From: an uncultured Blastococcus sp.
GTDB lineage: Bacteria > Actinomycetota > Actinomycetes > Mycobacteriales > Antricoccaceae
Assembly (NCBI GenBank): GCA_946221975.1
Contig: CAMIGT010000033.1
Span: 1-8,649, forward strand
DNA length: 8,649 nucleotides
Reading direction: 5' to 3'
Below are positions 1-7,714 of the stretch, one piece after another. The notes below the pieces were generated by a model. It saw nothing but the letters and a program-made list of their open reading frames with translations. It ran no database searches and had not been told where the DNA came from. Position 1 is the stretch's first letter; the number at the start of each line of letters is the position of its first letter. The position numbers and the translations under genes are program-made.

Positions 1-581
1 ACGAGCTCGACCGGCTCACCGGTGGCGCGCTGCACCAGGGCATCGGGATCGCCGTGCCCCCATTCGAGTACGCCGATATCAACGACCTGCTCGAAGACGC
101 CGAAGAACGCGGCCAGGCTCCATTGCTGATCGCGCTCGACGGGGTGCAGGACCCGCGCAACCTCGGCGCCGTCGTACGCTCCGCAGCCGCCTTCGGCGCT
201 CACGGCGTGATCGTCCCGGAACGGCGCGCATCGGGAATGACCGCGACGGCGTGGCGTACGTCGGCCGGTGCCGCGGCACGCCTCCCGGTCGCCCAGGTGA
301 CCAACCTGTCGCGCGCGCTCGTCGCGTTGCAGAAGGCGGGGGTGTTCGTGATCGGGCTCGACGCCGACGGCGACGTGACGCTCGACGCTCTGGACGCAGC
401 AGACGAACCCCTCTGCATCGTCGTCGGCTCAGAGGGCAAAGGTCTGTCGCGCCTGGTCGCGGAGAAGTGCGATCAGGTCGTGTCGATCCCGATGGCCGGT
501 GACACCGAGTCGCTCAACGCGTCGGTCGCGGCCTCGGTCGCCCTCTGGCAGGTCGCGAGTACCCGCGGACGTGAGTCGTAG
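1..581 (+). CDS. rlmB: 23S rRNA 2'-O-methyltransferase, TrmH/SpoU (SPOUT) family, RlmB-like; 5' end outside window
   Basis: The frame is open from base 3 with no start of its own, so this is the C-terminal 192 residues of a longer protein. The usual actinobacterial length is about 300. The GTG at 54 is internal: the residues before it ([14 protein letters not shown]) are the family's conserved linker leading into the catalytic domain. The SPOUT motifs appear in order. Motif 1 is [20 protein letters not shown] with the conserved N and R, motif 2 is VVGSEGKGL, and motif 3 is [16 protein letters not shown], which forms the AdoMet-binding knot. RlmB methylates the ribose of G2251 in the 23S rRNA P loop. 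A tRNA-modifying TrmH relative is possible, but the HQG linker and motif wording favour RlmB. The stop (579-581) directly abuts the next gene's ATG, so the two are probably co-transcribed. Confidence 0.9.
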   Translation, partial: ELDRLTGGALHQGIGIAVPPFEYADINDLLEDAEERGQAPLLIALDGVQDPRNLGAVVRSAAAFGAHGVIVPERRASGMTATAWRTSAGAAARLPVAQVTNLSRALVALQKAGVFVIGLDADGDVTLDALDAADEPLCIVVGSEGKGLSRLVAEKCDQVVSIPMAGDTESLNASVAASVALWQVASTRGRES

Positions 582-3575
582 ATGAGCGTCGATCTCGGAA
601 TGCCGCGCCGCCGAGTCGACCGCAACGTGGTGGACGAGGCTGGACGTCGAAAACTCGAAAATTTGCTGCGGGACAGCGTTTCTGGCGATGTCGAGTTCGG
701 ATCGGGAACTCGCGCGGTCTACGCCAGCGACTCGTCCAACTACCGCCAGGTGCCGCTCGGTGTCGTCTTTCCGCGCGACGAAGCCGACGTCGTTGCGGCG
801 GTCAAGGCGGCTCGCGAGGTCGGTGCCGCGATCGTCTCTCGCGGTGGCGGCACCGGCCTCGCGGGCCAGACCTGCAACGTCGCACTCGTCATCGACTACT
901 CGCGGCACATGAACAAGATCCTCGAGCTCAACGTTGAGGAACGCTGGGTCCGCGTGCAGCCGGGCATCGTGCTCGACGACCTGCGCGCGGTGACCGAGCA
1001 GCACGATCTGACCTTCGCGCCTGACCCGGCGACCCATGCCTACTGCACCATCGGCGGGATGCTCGGCAACAACTCCTGCGGCACTCACTCGGTGTACGCC
1101 GGCAAGACGGTCGACAACGTCGAGTCACTGCGTGTGCTCACCTACGACGGTCACCTGATGGACGTGGGTCAGGTCAGCGAAGACGAGTTCATCGCGCTCG
1201 CCCGCACGCCGGGACGCACCGGCGAGATCTACGCCCAGCTCAACCAGATTCGTGACGAGTACGCCGACACTGTGCGGGCTGAGTTTCCCGATATCCCAAG
1301 GCGAGTGAGCGGCTACAACCTCGACTCGCTGCTTGAGACGGATGGCCCGCACATCGCCCGCGCGCTCGTCGGCACGGAGTCGACGTGTGTCGTCGTCACC
1401 GAGGCGAAGCTGCAGCTGGTTGCCTGGCCGCCGCACCGCCGACTGGTCGTCTTCGGGTTTGAGGACATCTTTGCCGCCGCAGATCGCGCGCCAGACTTCC
1501 GCCGTATGCGGGGGATCTTGGGCATCGAGGGGGTCGACGAGCAGCTCACGCTGTACATGCGTCGCCGTAACATGCACCTTGCCTCGCTGAACAAGTTGCC
1601 CGCCGGCAAGGGATGGGTGCTCGCTGAGTTCGGCGCGTTCGACGAGGCAGAGGTCGACGCGATGGTCGACGAGGCAGTGGCAACCGCGCCCGGCAGTCCG
1701 AGCGTACTGGTCTGCCGCACCCCCGCTGAGCAGAAGGCGATGTGGCTGGTGCGCGAGTCGGCGCTTGGCGCAACGGCGCGCCCGCCGGGCGGCGAACCAC
1801 TCGTCGAGGGTTGGGAGGACGCCGCGGTCCCGCCGGCGCGACTCGGCGAGTATCTGCGCAGAATCACTGCCCTGTGGGAAGAGTTCGGTTATCACGGCTG
1901 CTGGTACGGGCATCTCGGTGACGGGTGCATGCATACGCGCAGCAACTTCGACACCTCAACCGACGAGGGGCTCGCGGCGTACCGCCGGTACCTGGAGAAG
2001 GCTGCTGCGCTCGTCGGCGAGCTCGGCGGTTCGATGTCTGGCGAGCACGGCGACGGCCAGGGCCGAGCAGAGCTGTGGCCGCTGATGTTCAGCCCGAAGT
2101 TGATGCGCGGATTCAAAGAGTTCAAGCGGGCATGGGATCCGCAGTCGCGGATGAACCCGGGCAAGCTGATCGATCCTTTCCCACTGGACTCGAATCTCAA
2201 GCATGGTCCGGATCGTCCCCACAACCCCCTCGCGCGCACGACCTTCTTTTTCGGCGACGAAGGGTTCTCGCTGCAGGATGCGGCCGACCGGTGCGTCGGC
2301 GTTGGCAGGTGCCGACGCACGGACACTGGCACGATGTGTCCGTCGTACCGCGCGACGCTCGATGAGCGACACTCGACCCGCGGACGCGCCAAGCTGTTTC
2401 AGGAGATGTTCCGCGGCGAGACGACGGAAGCGACCTGGCGCAACGAAGACGTCAAGGAAGCGCTCGACCTTTGCCTGTCCTGTAAGGGATGTAAGACGGA
2501 CTGCCCGACGAACGTCGATATGGCGACCTTCAAGTCGGAGTTCCTCTCGCACTACTACAAGCGGCGGCTGCGCCCGCGCGAGGCCTATTCGTTGGGCATG
2601 ATCCGCTACTCGTCGAAGCTCGCCTCCAAGGTGCCCGGACTCGCCAACGGCGTACTGCGGTCGCCGGTCGGCAAGCTGGTGCGCAAGGCCGGCGGCGTCA
2701 CCACCGAACGTGACGCACCGGTGTTCGCCCGCGAAACTTTGCGTTCCTGGCTGAAGAAGCAGTCGCTCGACACTGCGGGTGAAGACGTCGTGCTGTGGGT
2801 CGACACGTTCACCAACTACCTCGGGCCGGAGGCCGGACGCGCGGCGACCGAGGTCATGCAGGCTGCTGGCGGGCGAGTGCTGGTGCCGAGCAAGGACGTC
2901 TGCTGCGGCCGTCCGCTCTATGACTACGGGATGCTCGACCTGGCGAAGAAGAATCTCATCAAGTCGATGGCTGCGCTTGCGCCGTACGTCGACGCGGGTA
3001 CGCCGATCGTCGTACTGGAGCCCTCGTGTCTGGCCACGTTCCGCGATGAGCTGCTGGGGTTGTTCCCGGACGACCCACGGGCGAAACGACTGTCTGAGCT
3101 GGTGTGTTCGTTGCCGGAATGGCTCGCCCGCCGATGGGAGACCGACAACGGTGGAGCGCAGGAAGTCGTCGCCCAACTCCCGTCGGTCGTCGAAGAGCCC
3201 GATCCAGCCGCCACGGAAATCGAAAACTCGACCCCCGAGCCGACTGAACGACCCAAGGTCTTGCTGCAGGTCCACTGTCATCAAAACGCCAACGGTGGAC
3301 ACGCCAGCGATGTCGAGGTGCTCAAGGCGATCGGGTACGACGTACACGTCCTCGACTCGGGCTGCTGTGGGCTGGCGGGATCGTTTGGCTTCAATGCCAA
3401 GCACGCGCCGCTGTCGAAGCATATCGCTGAATACAGGTTGATCCCGATGCTAGATGCGCAGCCGGACGCGATCGTCGTGGCTGACGGATTCTCGTGCCAG
3501 ACACAGATTCGCCAGCTTGCCGGCCGGGAGACGAAAACGATCGCCGAGCTCGTCGCCGAGGCGTTTAGTCGCTGA
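582..3575 (+). CDS. FAD-binding and Fe-S-binding oxidoreductase, GlcD-GlcF fusion (YdiJ-like D-2-hydroxyacid dehydrogenase)
   Basis: A 997-residue protein, close in length to E. coli YdiJ. Residues ~50-280 form the PCMH-type FAD-binding domain, with SRGGGTGLAGQTCN (86-99) and GNNSCGTHS (162-170). Residues ~290-535 are the FAD-linked oxidase C-terminal domain, with the metal/substrate histidines in GHLGDGCMH (443-451), GEHGDG (487-492) and MNPGKLID (524-531). A two-cluster 4Fe-4S segment follows: C571, C577, C586-P, then C631-x2-C634-x2-C637-x3-C641-P. Two cysteine-rich (CCG-type) domains end the protein: C774-C775 with C816, and HCH 898-900 with C928-C929 and C972. The family oxidises D-2-hydroxyacids (D-2-hydroxyglutarate for YdiJ; D-lactate or glycolate in relatives) and passes electrons through the clusters to an acceptor. 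The substrate here is inferred. The ATG follows the upstream TAG without a gap and has no clear Shine-Dalgarno site, so translational coupling is likely; ATG at 600 is an alternative start. The 3' end overlaps the convergent GNAT gene by 11 bp. Confidence 0.93.
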   Translation: MSVDLGMPRRRVDRNVVDEAGRRKLENLLRDSVSGDVEFGSGTRAVYASDSSNYRQVPLGVVFPRDEADVVAAVKAAREVGAAIVSRGGGTGLAGQTCNVALVIDYSRHMNKILELNVEERWVRVQPGIVLDDLRAVTEQHDLTFAPDPATHAYCTIGGMLGNNSCGTHSVYAGKTVDNVESLRVLTYDGHLMDVGQVSEDEFIALARTPGRTGEIYAQLNQIRDEYADTVRAEFPDIPRRVSGYNLDSLLETDGPHIARALVGTESTCVVVTEAKLQLVAWPPHRRLVVFGFEDIFAAADRAPDFRRMRGILGIEGVDEQLTLYMRRRNMHLASLNKLPAGKGWVLAEFGAFDEAEVDAMVDEAVATAPGSPSVLVCRTPAEQKAMWLVRESALGATARPPGGEPLVEGWEDAAVPPARLGEYLRRITALWEEFGYHGCWYGHLGDGCMHTRSNFDTSTDEGLAAYRRYLEKAAALVGELGGSMSGEHGDGQGRAELWPLMFSPKLMRGFKEFKRAWDPQSRMNPGKLIDPFPLDSNLKHGPDRPHNPLARTTFFFGDEGFSLQDAADRCVGVGRCRRTDTGTMCPSYRATLDERHSTRGRAKLFQEMFRGETTEATWRNEDVKEALDLCLSCKGCKTDCPTNVDMATFKSEFLSHYYKRRLRPREAYSLGMIRYSSKLASKVPGLANGVLRSPVGKLVRKAGGVTTERDAPVFARETLRSWLKKQSLDTAGEDVVLWVDTFTNYLGPEAGRAATEVMQAAGGRVLVPSKDVCCGRPLYDYGMLDLAKKNLIKSMAALAPYVDAGTPIVVLEPSCLATFRDELLGLFPDDPRAKRLSELVCSLPEWLARRWETDNGGAQEVVAQLPSVVEEPDPAATEIENSTPEPTERPKVLLQVHCHQNANGGHASDVEVLKAIGYDVHVLDSGCCGLAGSFGFNAKHAPLSKHIAEYRLIPMLDAQPDAIVVADGFSCQTQIRQLAGRETKTIAELVAEAFSR

Positions 3576-4167
3576 CCTTCGCTGGGCGCCACATGCCGGT
3601 GGTGCCACTGGGCTGGTTGCCTAGGTCGACAAACCCCAAGCGACGATAGAGCGCGGCGCTGCGCGAAGTCGTCGCCTCGAGGTACGCCGCATCGCCGGCC
3701 GAGTCGGCTCTGGCCAGTCCGTGTTCCAGCAATGCTCGACCTACACCGCGTCCTTGCGCCGCAGGGGAAGCGCCGATCACGTAGAGGTACCAATGGTCGT
3801 AGTGCGGGTGGTAGCGCTGCGCCACCTGCTCGGCGCGCAGTCCGCGCCACAGATGCGGCCCGAGGGCGGCGGCGTACTCCGGCACCATGCGGGCAAGTGC
3901 GAACGGGGGAGGAGAGGCATGGCCTGGTGCTGCCCACATCGCCGCGCCGAGCAGCTGTGTGCCGGCGAATGCGAGATCAACTGCGCCATAAGGGAAGTAG
4001 TGATGTCGCGCCTGTGCGGCAAACATCCGCTGCAAGCGTTCGGGCCGCTGCTCAGGCGGTGGGATGATCGCCGCCATCTCCGGGTCGTTCTCAAACGACT
4101 GCGCGAGCATCGCGGAGACTGCAGGTATATCGGCAATCTCGCCGCGACGGATCGTTACCTCACCCAT
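3565..4167 (-). CDS. GNAT family N-acetyltransferase
   Basis: A 200-residue protein with one GNAT fold. Motif A is LYVIGASPAAQGRGVGRALL (128-147), whose Q138-G-R-G141-V-G143 is the acetyl-CoA pyrophosphate-binding loop. Motif B is YLEATTSRSAALYRRLGF (162-179), with Y174 as the likely general acid. The N-terminus (VTIRRGEIADIPAVSAML) is the usual first strand and helix. The acceptor substrate cannot be read from sequence; relatives acetylate small amines, antibiotics or protein N-termini. The ATG lies 3 bp after the DUF445 stop with no convincing ribosome binding site, so translation is probably coupled to the upstream gene. The stop codon lies inside the end of the convergent FAD/Fe-S oxidoreductase gene. 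Confidence 0.88.
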   Translation of the reverse strand: MGEVTIRRGEIADIPAVSAMLAQSFENDPEMAAIIPPPEQRPERLQRMFAAQARHHYFPYGAVDLAFAGTQLLGAAMWAAPGHASPPPFALARMVPEYAAALGPHLWRGLRAEQVAQRYHPHYDHWYLYVIGASPAAQGRGVGRALLEHGLARADSAGDAAYLEATTSRSAALYRRLGFVDLGNQPSGTTGMWRPAKVSD

Positions 4168-4170
4168 CGG

Positions 4171-5457
4171 CTAGCCGATGATCTGCGAGACGGTGTAGAT
4201 CACCAGGCCGGCGAGCGCGCCGATGACCGTGCCGTTGATTCGGATGAACTGCAGATCACGACCGACCTGCAACTCGATCCGCTTCGACGTCTCGGCGGTG
4301 TCCCACCGCGCGACGGTGCCCGAGATCAGGTCGGCGATGTGCTCCTTGTACTCGTCGACGACATAGAGCACCCCGCGCTCGACCCAGCCGTCGACCTTCG
4401 CCTGCAGGGACGGGTCGTTCGCGAGGGTGGTACCGAGCTTGACGATCGTCGCCTCGAGCTGCTGGCGCAGATCGGAGTCGGGGTCATTCGCCATGGTGAT
4501 CAGGCTGCGCTTGAGGGAGGCCCACGCGGACTGCGACCACTCGCGTACGGCGGGGTGGCCAAGAATGTCGTCCTTGATGGCGGCGACCTTCGCGGCGGCC
4601 TCGGGATCGGTGCGCAGCTGTTCGGCGTACTCGCGCACACGCGAGTCGAACTGCTTGCGCATCTCGTGGTTCTCGTCTGCGGCGACCTCGGCGATGAAGC
4701 TTTGGACGCCGCTGTAGATCTTGTTGAAGATGCGTTCGTCGACCCAGGAAGGCACCCAGTCCGGCGACTCCTGGGCGAGCTTGACTCGTAGCACCTGACG
4801 GTTCTCGTCGAGGAACTTCGCAACGCCCTTGAGCCCGGCGGTCATCATGTTCTGGTGGTTGCCGCCGGCGACGGCGATGTCGATCAGTTTCGCGAGGATG
4901 GGCGCCGCGTCGGCATCGCGGACACGCTTCATGATGATGTTGTCGAAGACCTGCTGGACGTCGTCGTCGCCCATGATCTCCAGGCCCGTGGTGATGGCGC
5001 GGCCGACGTTGCCGCTCAGCTTGCGCGCGTTGGCCGGGTCGCTGAGGAACTCGCCGGCCTTCTTCGAAACCTCGAGTTGGTGGAGCTTCTCGGCGAGCAC
5101 TGGTCCGGTGAGGAAGTTGGACTGGACGAACTCGCCTAGGCTTTCGCCGATCTGGTCCTTCTTGCGGGGGATGATCGCGGTGTGCGGGATCGGAATGCCC
5201 ATGGGATGGCGAAACAGCGCGGTGACGGCAAACCAGTCGGCGATCGCGCCGACCATCGACGCCTCGGCGGTCGCCTTCACGTAGCCCACCCATGCGGGCG
5301 CGTCGTACCTCTGCCAGATGACGCAGCCGAGGAAGACCACGGCGGCGAGAAGCAGCAGCCCGGTGGCCACCAGCTTCATCTTGCGGAGTGCGACACGTCG
5401 CTCTTCGTCCCCGGCTGAGGTGAACGGTACGGCCGGGCTCTGTGCCTCGATACTCAC
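4171..5457 (-). CDS. DUF445 family membrane protein (YjiN-like)
   Basis: A 428-residue protein from a GTG at 5457. After a short charged N-terminus (DEERRVALRKMK, 17-28) there is a hydrophobic segment at ~29-47. The family hallmark follows: MVGAIADWFAVTALFRHPMG (68-87), then IPIPHTAIIPRKKDQIGESL (88-107). The long central region (~110-400) is helical and charged, and a second membrane segment (~407-427) ends the chain, so both termini probably sit at the inner membrane with the middle as one soluble domain. No biochemical role is established for DUF445. The GTG is chosen because the DEERR...MK segment before the first membrane helix is typical of actinobacterial members. The open frame continues upstream to 5748, but that part is arginine-rich shadow of the polymerase gene. 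No Shine-Dalgarno site is visible, and small hairpins (see findings) sit just before the start. The gene lies 41 bp after the polymerase stop and 3 bp before GNAT. Confidence 0.88.
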   Translation of the reverse strand: MSIEAQSPAVPFTSAGDEERRVALRKMKLVATGLLLLAAVVFLGCVIWQRYDAPAWVGYVKATAEASMVGAIADWFAVTALFRHPMGIPIPHTAIIPRKKDQIGESLGEFVQSNFLTGPVLAEKLHQLEVSKKAGEFLSDPANARKLSGNVGRAITTGLEIMGDDDVQQVFDNIIMKRVRDADAAPILAKLIDIAVAGGNHQNMMTAGLKGVAKFLDENRQVLRVKLAQESPDWVPSWVDERIFNKIYSGVQSFIAEVAADENHEMRKQFDSRVREYAEQLRTDPEAAAKVAAIKDDILGHPAVREWSQSAWASLKRSLITMANDPDSDLRQQLEATIVKLGTTLANDPSLQAKVDGWVERGVLYVVDEYKEHIADLISGTVARWDTAETSKRIELQVGRDLQFIRINGTVIGALAGLVIYTVSQIIG

Positions 5458-5498
5458 CCTGCCAGGGTAGTCGGCAGTTCGGGCCGGGTGGCGACGCT

Positions 5499-7130
5499 CT
5501 AGTGAGCGTCGGCGTAACTGTCGGCGGCCCGGACATCCAGGCCGAACACGACGGGGGTGTCGCCAAACAGCAGCGTGCTCGCGTCTGCGGCTGCGTGTTC
5601 GATGTCGCGGCGTACGGCGCCGGCGACCTCGCGTCGGCAGTGCACCATCACCTCGTCGTGCTGGTAGAAGACGATGCGCGCCTCGTCGCTGTCGCCGTAC
5701 GCCGCATAGAGCCGCTGGCGCAGGAGCGCCAGCAGCGACTCGGCCCACTCGGCTGCGGTCGCCTGGACGACGAAGTTGCGGGTGAAGCGCCCGCGGGCAC
5801 GTTCTTGCGCCGGCGTGGGGTCACGCACCGTGCGCGGCGGGCTGGTGCGCCCGAGATGCGACTGCACGAGTCCGCCGCGCTCGCCGGCGCGCGCCGCGTC
5901 CTCAAGAAGCGCGAGCGCCACGGGATAGCGGGCGCGCAGCACCTGCAGCGGCGCAGCCGCATCGCCGCCGACCTGGCCATACATCGCGCCGAGCAGCCCG
6001 AGCTTTGCCTTGGCGCGATCACCGCCGAACGACTCCGCCGCGAGTGCGGCGTACAGGTCGTCCGCCCCGGCCGCGCGCATCATGCCCGGATCGCGTGACA
6101 TCGCCGCCAGGACGCGAGGTTCGAGCTGGGCCGCGTCGGCGACGACGAGCGTCATCCCGGGATCAGCGACCACCGCCCGACGCAGCCGCCGCGGGATCTG
6201 CAGCGCGCCACCGCCGCGGGTCGCCCACCGGCCGGTCACCACTCCCGCGGGAACGTACTCCGGCCGGAACCGCCGGTCACGGACCCAGGTGTGCAGCCAC
6301 GCCCAGCCGTTGGCGGTGTGCACCCGCGCGAGCTCCTTGTACTCCAGCAGCGCGGGTACGGCGGGGTGGTCGATGCCGCGCAGCACCCAGCGGCGCGTCG
6401 TCGGTAGCTCGATGCCGTCGCGGGCAAACGCCGCGAGTACGTCGGCCGGCGAGTCCGGGTTGACCTCGCGCTCGAAGGCCGCGCTGATCTGGTCGGCCAG
6501 CGCGGCGAGCTTGGGCGGCCGGCTCCCGGGCGGGGTGCGGGCGCCGAGCAGGTCGGTGAGGATCGCGTCGTGAACCGCTGTGTCCCAAGGGATCCCGGCC
6601 TCGGTCATCTCTACGGCGAGCAGCGCTCCGACCGAGTCGGCGGCCGTGAGCAGGTTCAGTGCGTTGCCGGCTGGGTCCGCTGCGAGCCGCCGCTGCTGGT
6701 CGGCGTACACCTCGAGGATGACGTCGGGCGGGTGCTCCTCGTCGCCGAACAGCGTGGGGCGGTCGGTGTGCGCCGGGGCGGCGGGGATGAGCTCAGGCGG
6801 CGTGCCATGAGCGCGGGCGTGGGCCGCGGCGATGTGCGTGGGTTCGCCGTAGCGCCCGGCCCGCGCGATGAGGATGCCCTCGACGAGGGTCAGGTCGTGG
6901 CATCGGTCAAGTCGGATCCCGTGTTGCCGCAGCTTCGGGTAGGTGCGCGCAGCCTCGCCGACGATCCAGCGCGGATTCTCGGCACGCTCGATCTCCGTGA
7001 TTCGTCGGCGGGCTTCGGCAGGCGGCAGCGTGGTGGGCGCGGAGCCGTCGGCGATGATCCATACGTCGTCGCCGTCTATCCCGATTGCCCACACCACAGG
7101 AACATTCTCCCCGGCGGCGCCGACAGCCAT
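5499..7130 (-). CDS. DNA polymerase I-like protein (annotated family: bifunctional 3'-5' exonuclease/DNA polymerase)
   Basis: A 543-residue, actinobacterial-type family A polymerase without a 5' nuclease domain. The polymerase motifs are complete: TGR (299-301) and LQIPR (310-314); motif A ADAAQLEPR with D332, Q335, E337, R339; motif B RAKAKLGLLGAMYG with R372, K376, Y384; motif C QHDEVMVH with H491, D492, E493. These match the metal- and dNTP-binding residues of Pol I. The N-terminal ~150 residues occupy the place of the 3'-5' exonuclease domain (CHDLTLVEGILIA, 77-89), but the acidic DxE, the NxxxD and the YxxxD motifs are not recognisable, so proofreading is doubtful. The cellular role is not established; repair synthesis is the natural inference. 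The ATG at 7130 has only a weak GACGAG upstream. A GTG at 7097 (VVWAIG) has GGGGAG nine bases before it and may be the true start (532 residues). It is probably the first gene of a minus-strand operon with DUF445 and GNAT, and it is divergent from gluconokinase. Confidence 0.9.
   Translation of the reverse strand: MAVGAAGENVPVVWAIGIDGDDVWIIADGSAPTTLPPAEARRRITEIERAENPRWIVGEAARTYPKLRQHGIRLDRCHDLTLVEGILIARAGRYGEPTHIAAAHARAHGTPPELIPAAPAHTDRPTLFGDEEHPPDVILEVYADQQRRLAADPAGNALNLLTAADSVGALLAVEMTEAGIPWDTAVHDAILTDLLGARTPPGSRPPKLAALADQISAAFEREVNPDSPADVLAAFARDGIELPTTRRWVLRGIDHPAVPALLEYKELARVHTANGWAWLHTWVRDRRFRPEYVPAGVVTGRWATRGGGALQIPRRLRRAVVADPGMTLVVADAAQLEPRVLAAMSRDPGMMRAAGADDLYAALAAESFGGDRAKAKLGLLGAMYGQVGGDAAAPLQVLRARYPVALALLEDAARAGERGGLVQSHLGRTSPPRTVRDPTPAQERARGRFTRNFVVQATAAEWAESLLALLRQRLYAAYGDSDEARIVFYQHDEVMVHCRREVAGAVRRDIEHAAADASTLLFGDTPVVFGLDVRAADSYADAH
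7107..7112 (-). promoter_or_regulatory. Candidate ribosome binding site supporting a shorter polymerase start (GTG at 7097)
   Basis: On the minus strand GGGGAG is followed by nine bases and then GTG (7097-7095). It is the only good Shine-Dalgarno match near the 5' end of the polymerase gene. Starting there begins the protein at its first beta strand (VVWAIGID) and widens the gap to the divergent gluconokinase start from 33 to 66 bp, leaving more room for promoters. Confidence 0.45.
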
Positions 7131-7150
7131 GCGAGACTCGTCGACACGAG

Positions 7151-7158
7151 AAGGAGGG
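7151..7158 (+). promoter_or_regulatory. Strong Shine-Dalgarno site of gluconokinase
   Basis: AAGGAGGG ends five bases before the GTG at 7164. It fixes the gluconokinase start, although the same frame is open far upstream (to about 6570) as shadow of the polymerase gene. Confidence 0.85.
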
Positions 7159-7163
7159 ATCAC

Positions 7164-7664
7164 GTGACGGCAGCGCCAACGGTGGTTGTGATGGGCGTGA
7201 GCGGGTCGGGGAAGTCGACCGTCGGCGAGGCGCTCGCGGTGCGGCTTGCGGTGCCGTACGCCGACGCCGACGACTTCCACTCGCCGGCCAACCGCGCCAA
7301 AATGTCGGCCGGTACGCCGCTCACCGACGAGGACCGCTGGCCCTGGCTGGAGGCGGTTGGCACGTGGATGGGAGAGCAGGTGGCGACCGGGTCGGTCGTC
7401 GCGTGCTCGGCCTTGCGGACGGCGTACCGCGACGTGCTGCGAAGCTTTGTGCCGACGGCGTACTTCGTGCATCTGTATGGCCCGCCGGAAGTAGTGCGCG
7501 CGCGGTTCGCCGAGCGCAAGGGCCACTTCATGCCGGAGAAGTTGATCGAGTCGCAGTACGCGACGCTGGAACAGCTCGGGCCGAACGAGCGCGGTATCAC
7601 CCTGGACTTCGCGCTGCCGGTCGGCGACATCGTCGCTGCGGTCGTGGCCGACCTTCAGCGATAG
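7164..7664 (+). CDS. gntK: Gluconokinase (ATP + D-gluconate to 6-phospho-D-gluconate)
   Basis: A 166-residue P-loop kinase of the usual length for thermoresistant-type gluconokinase. The Walker A motif is GVSGSGKS (11-18). DADDFHSPANRAKMSAGTPL (34-53) followed by TDEDRWPWL is the diagnostic substrate-site signature. CSALRTAYRDVLR (81-93) and the lid RKGHFMPEKLIESQYATLE (118-136) complete the fold. It feeds gluconate into the pentose phosphate pathway in the cytosol. The GTG start is set by an AAGGAGGG site. No gluconate transporter, GntR regulator or gluconate dehydratase gene is adjacent, so it appears to be a stand-alone copy. It runs divergently from the polymerase with at most 66 bp between starts, so their promoters must lie close together or overlap coding sequence. 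tRNA-Thr follows after 50 bp. Confidence 0.95.
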   Translation: MTAAPTVVVMGVSGSGKSTVGEALAVRLAVPYADADDFHSPANRAKMSAGTPLTDEDRWPWLEAVGTWMGEQVATGSVVACSALRTAYRDVLRSFVPTAYFVHLYGPPEVVRARFAERKGHFMPEKLIESQYATLEQLGPNERGITLDFALPVGDIVAAVVADLQR

Positions 7665-7714
7665 CGCAGCGGTTGGCGCCGTTCGGTACCATGACTGCGC
7701 GTCGTACGACGCAG

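Noticed and set aside
1956..3422. Long minus-strand ORF antisense to the FAD/Fe-S oxidoreductase
   Set aside because: It is a shadow of a strongly supported 997-residue gene, with low-complexity R/V/D-rich translation and no motifs.
3721..4791. Long plus-strand ORF antisense to GNAT and DUF445
   Set aside because: It has no recognisable domain, and its length comes from GC-biased third positions of the two real minus-strand genes.
5458..5748. Extension of the DUF445 frame upstream of 5457
   Set aside because: It is arginine-rich, lies inside the polymerase gene in another frame, and has no family similarity; real DUF445 sequence begins just after the GTG at 5457.
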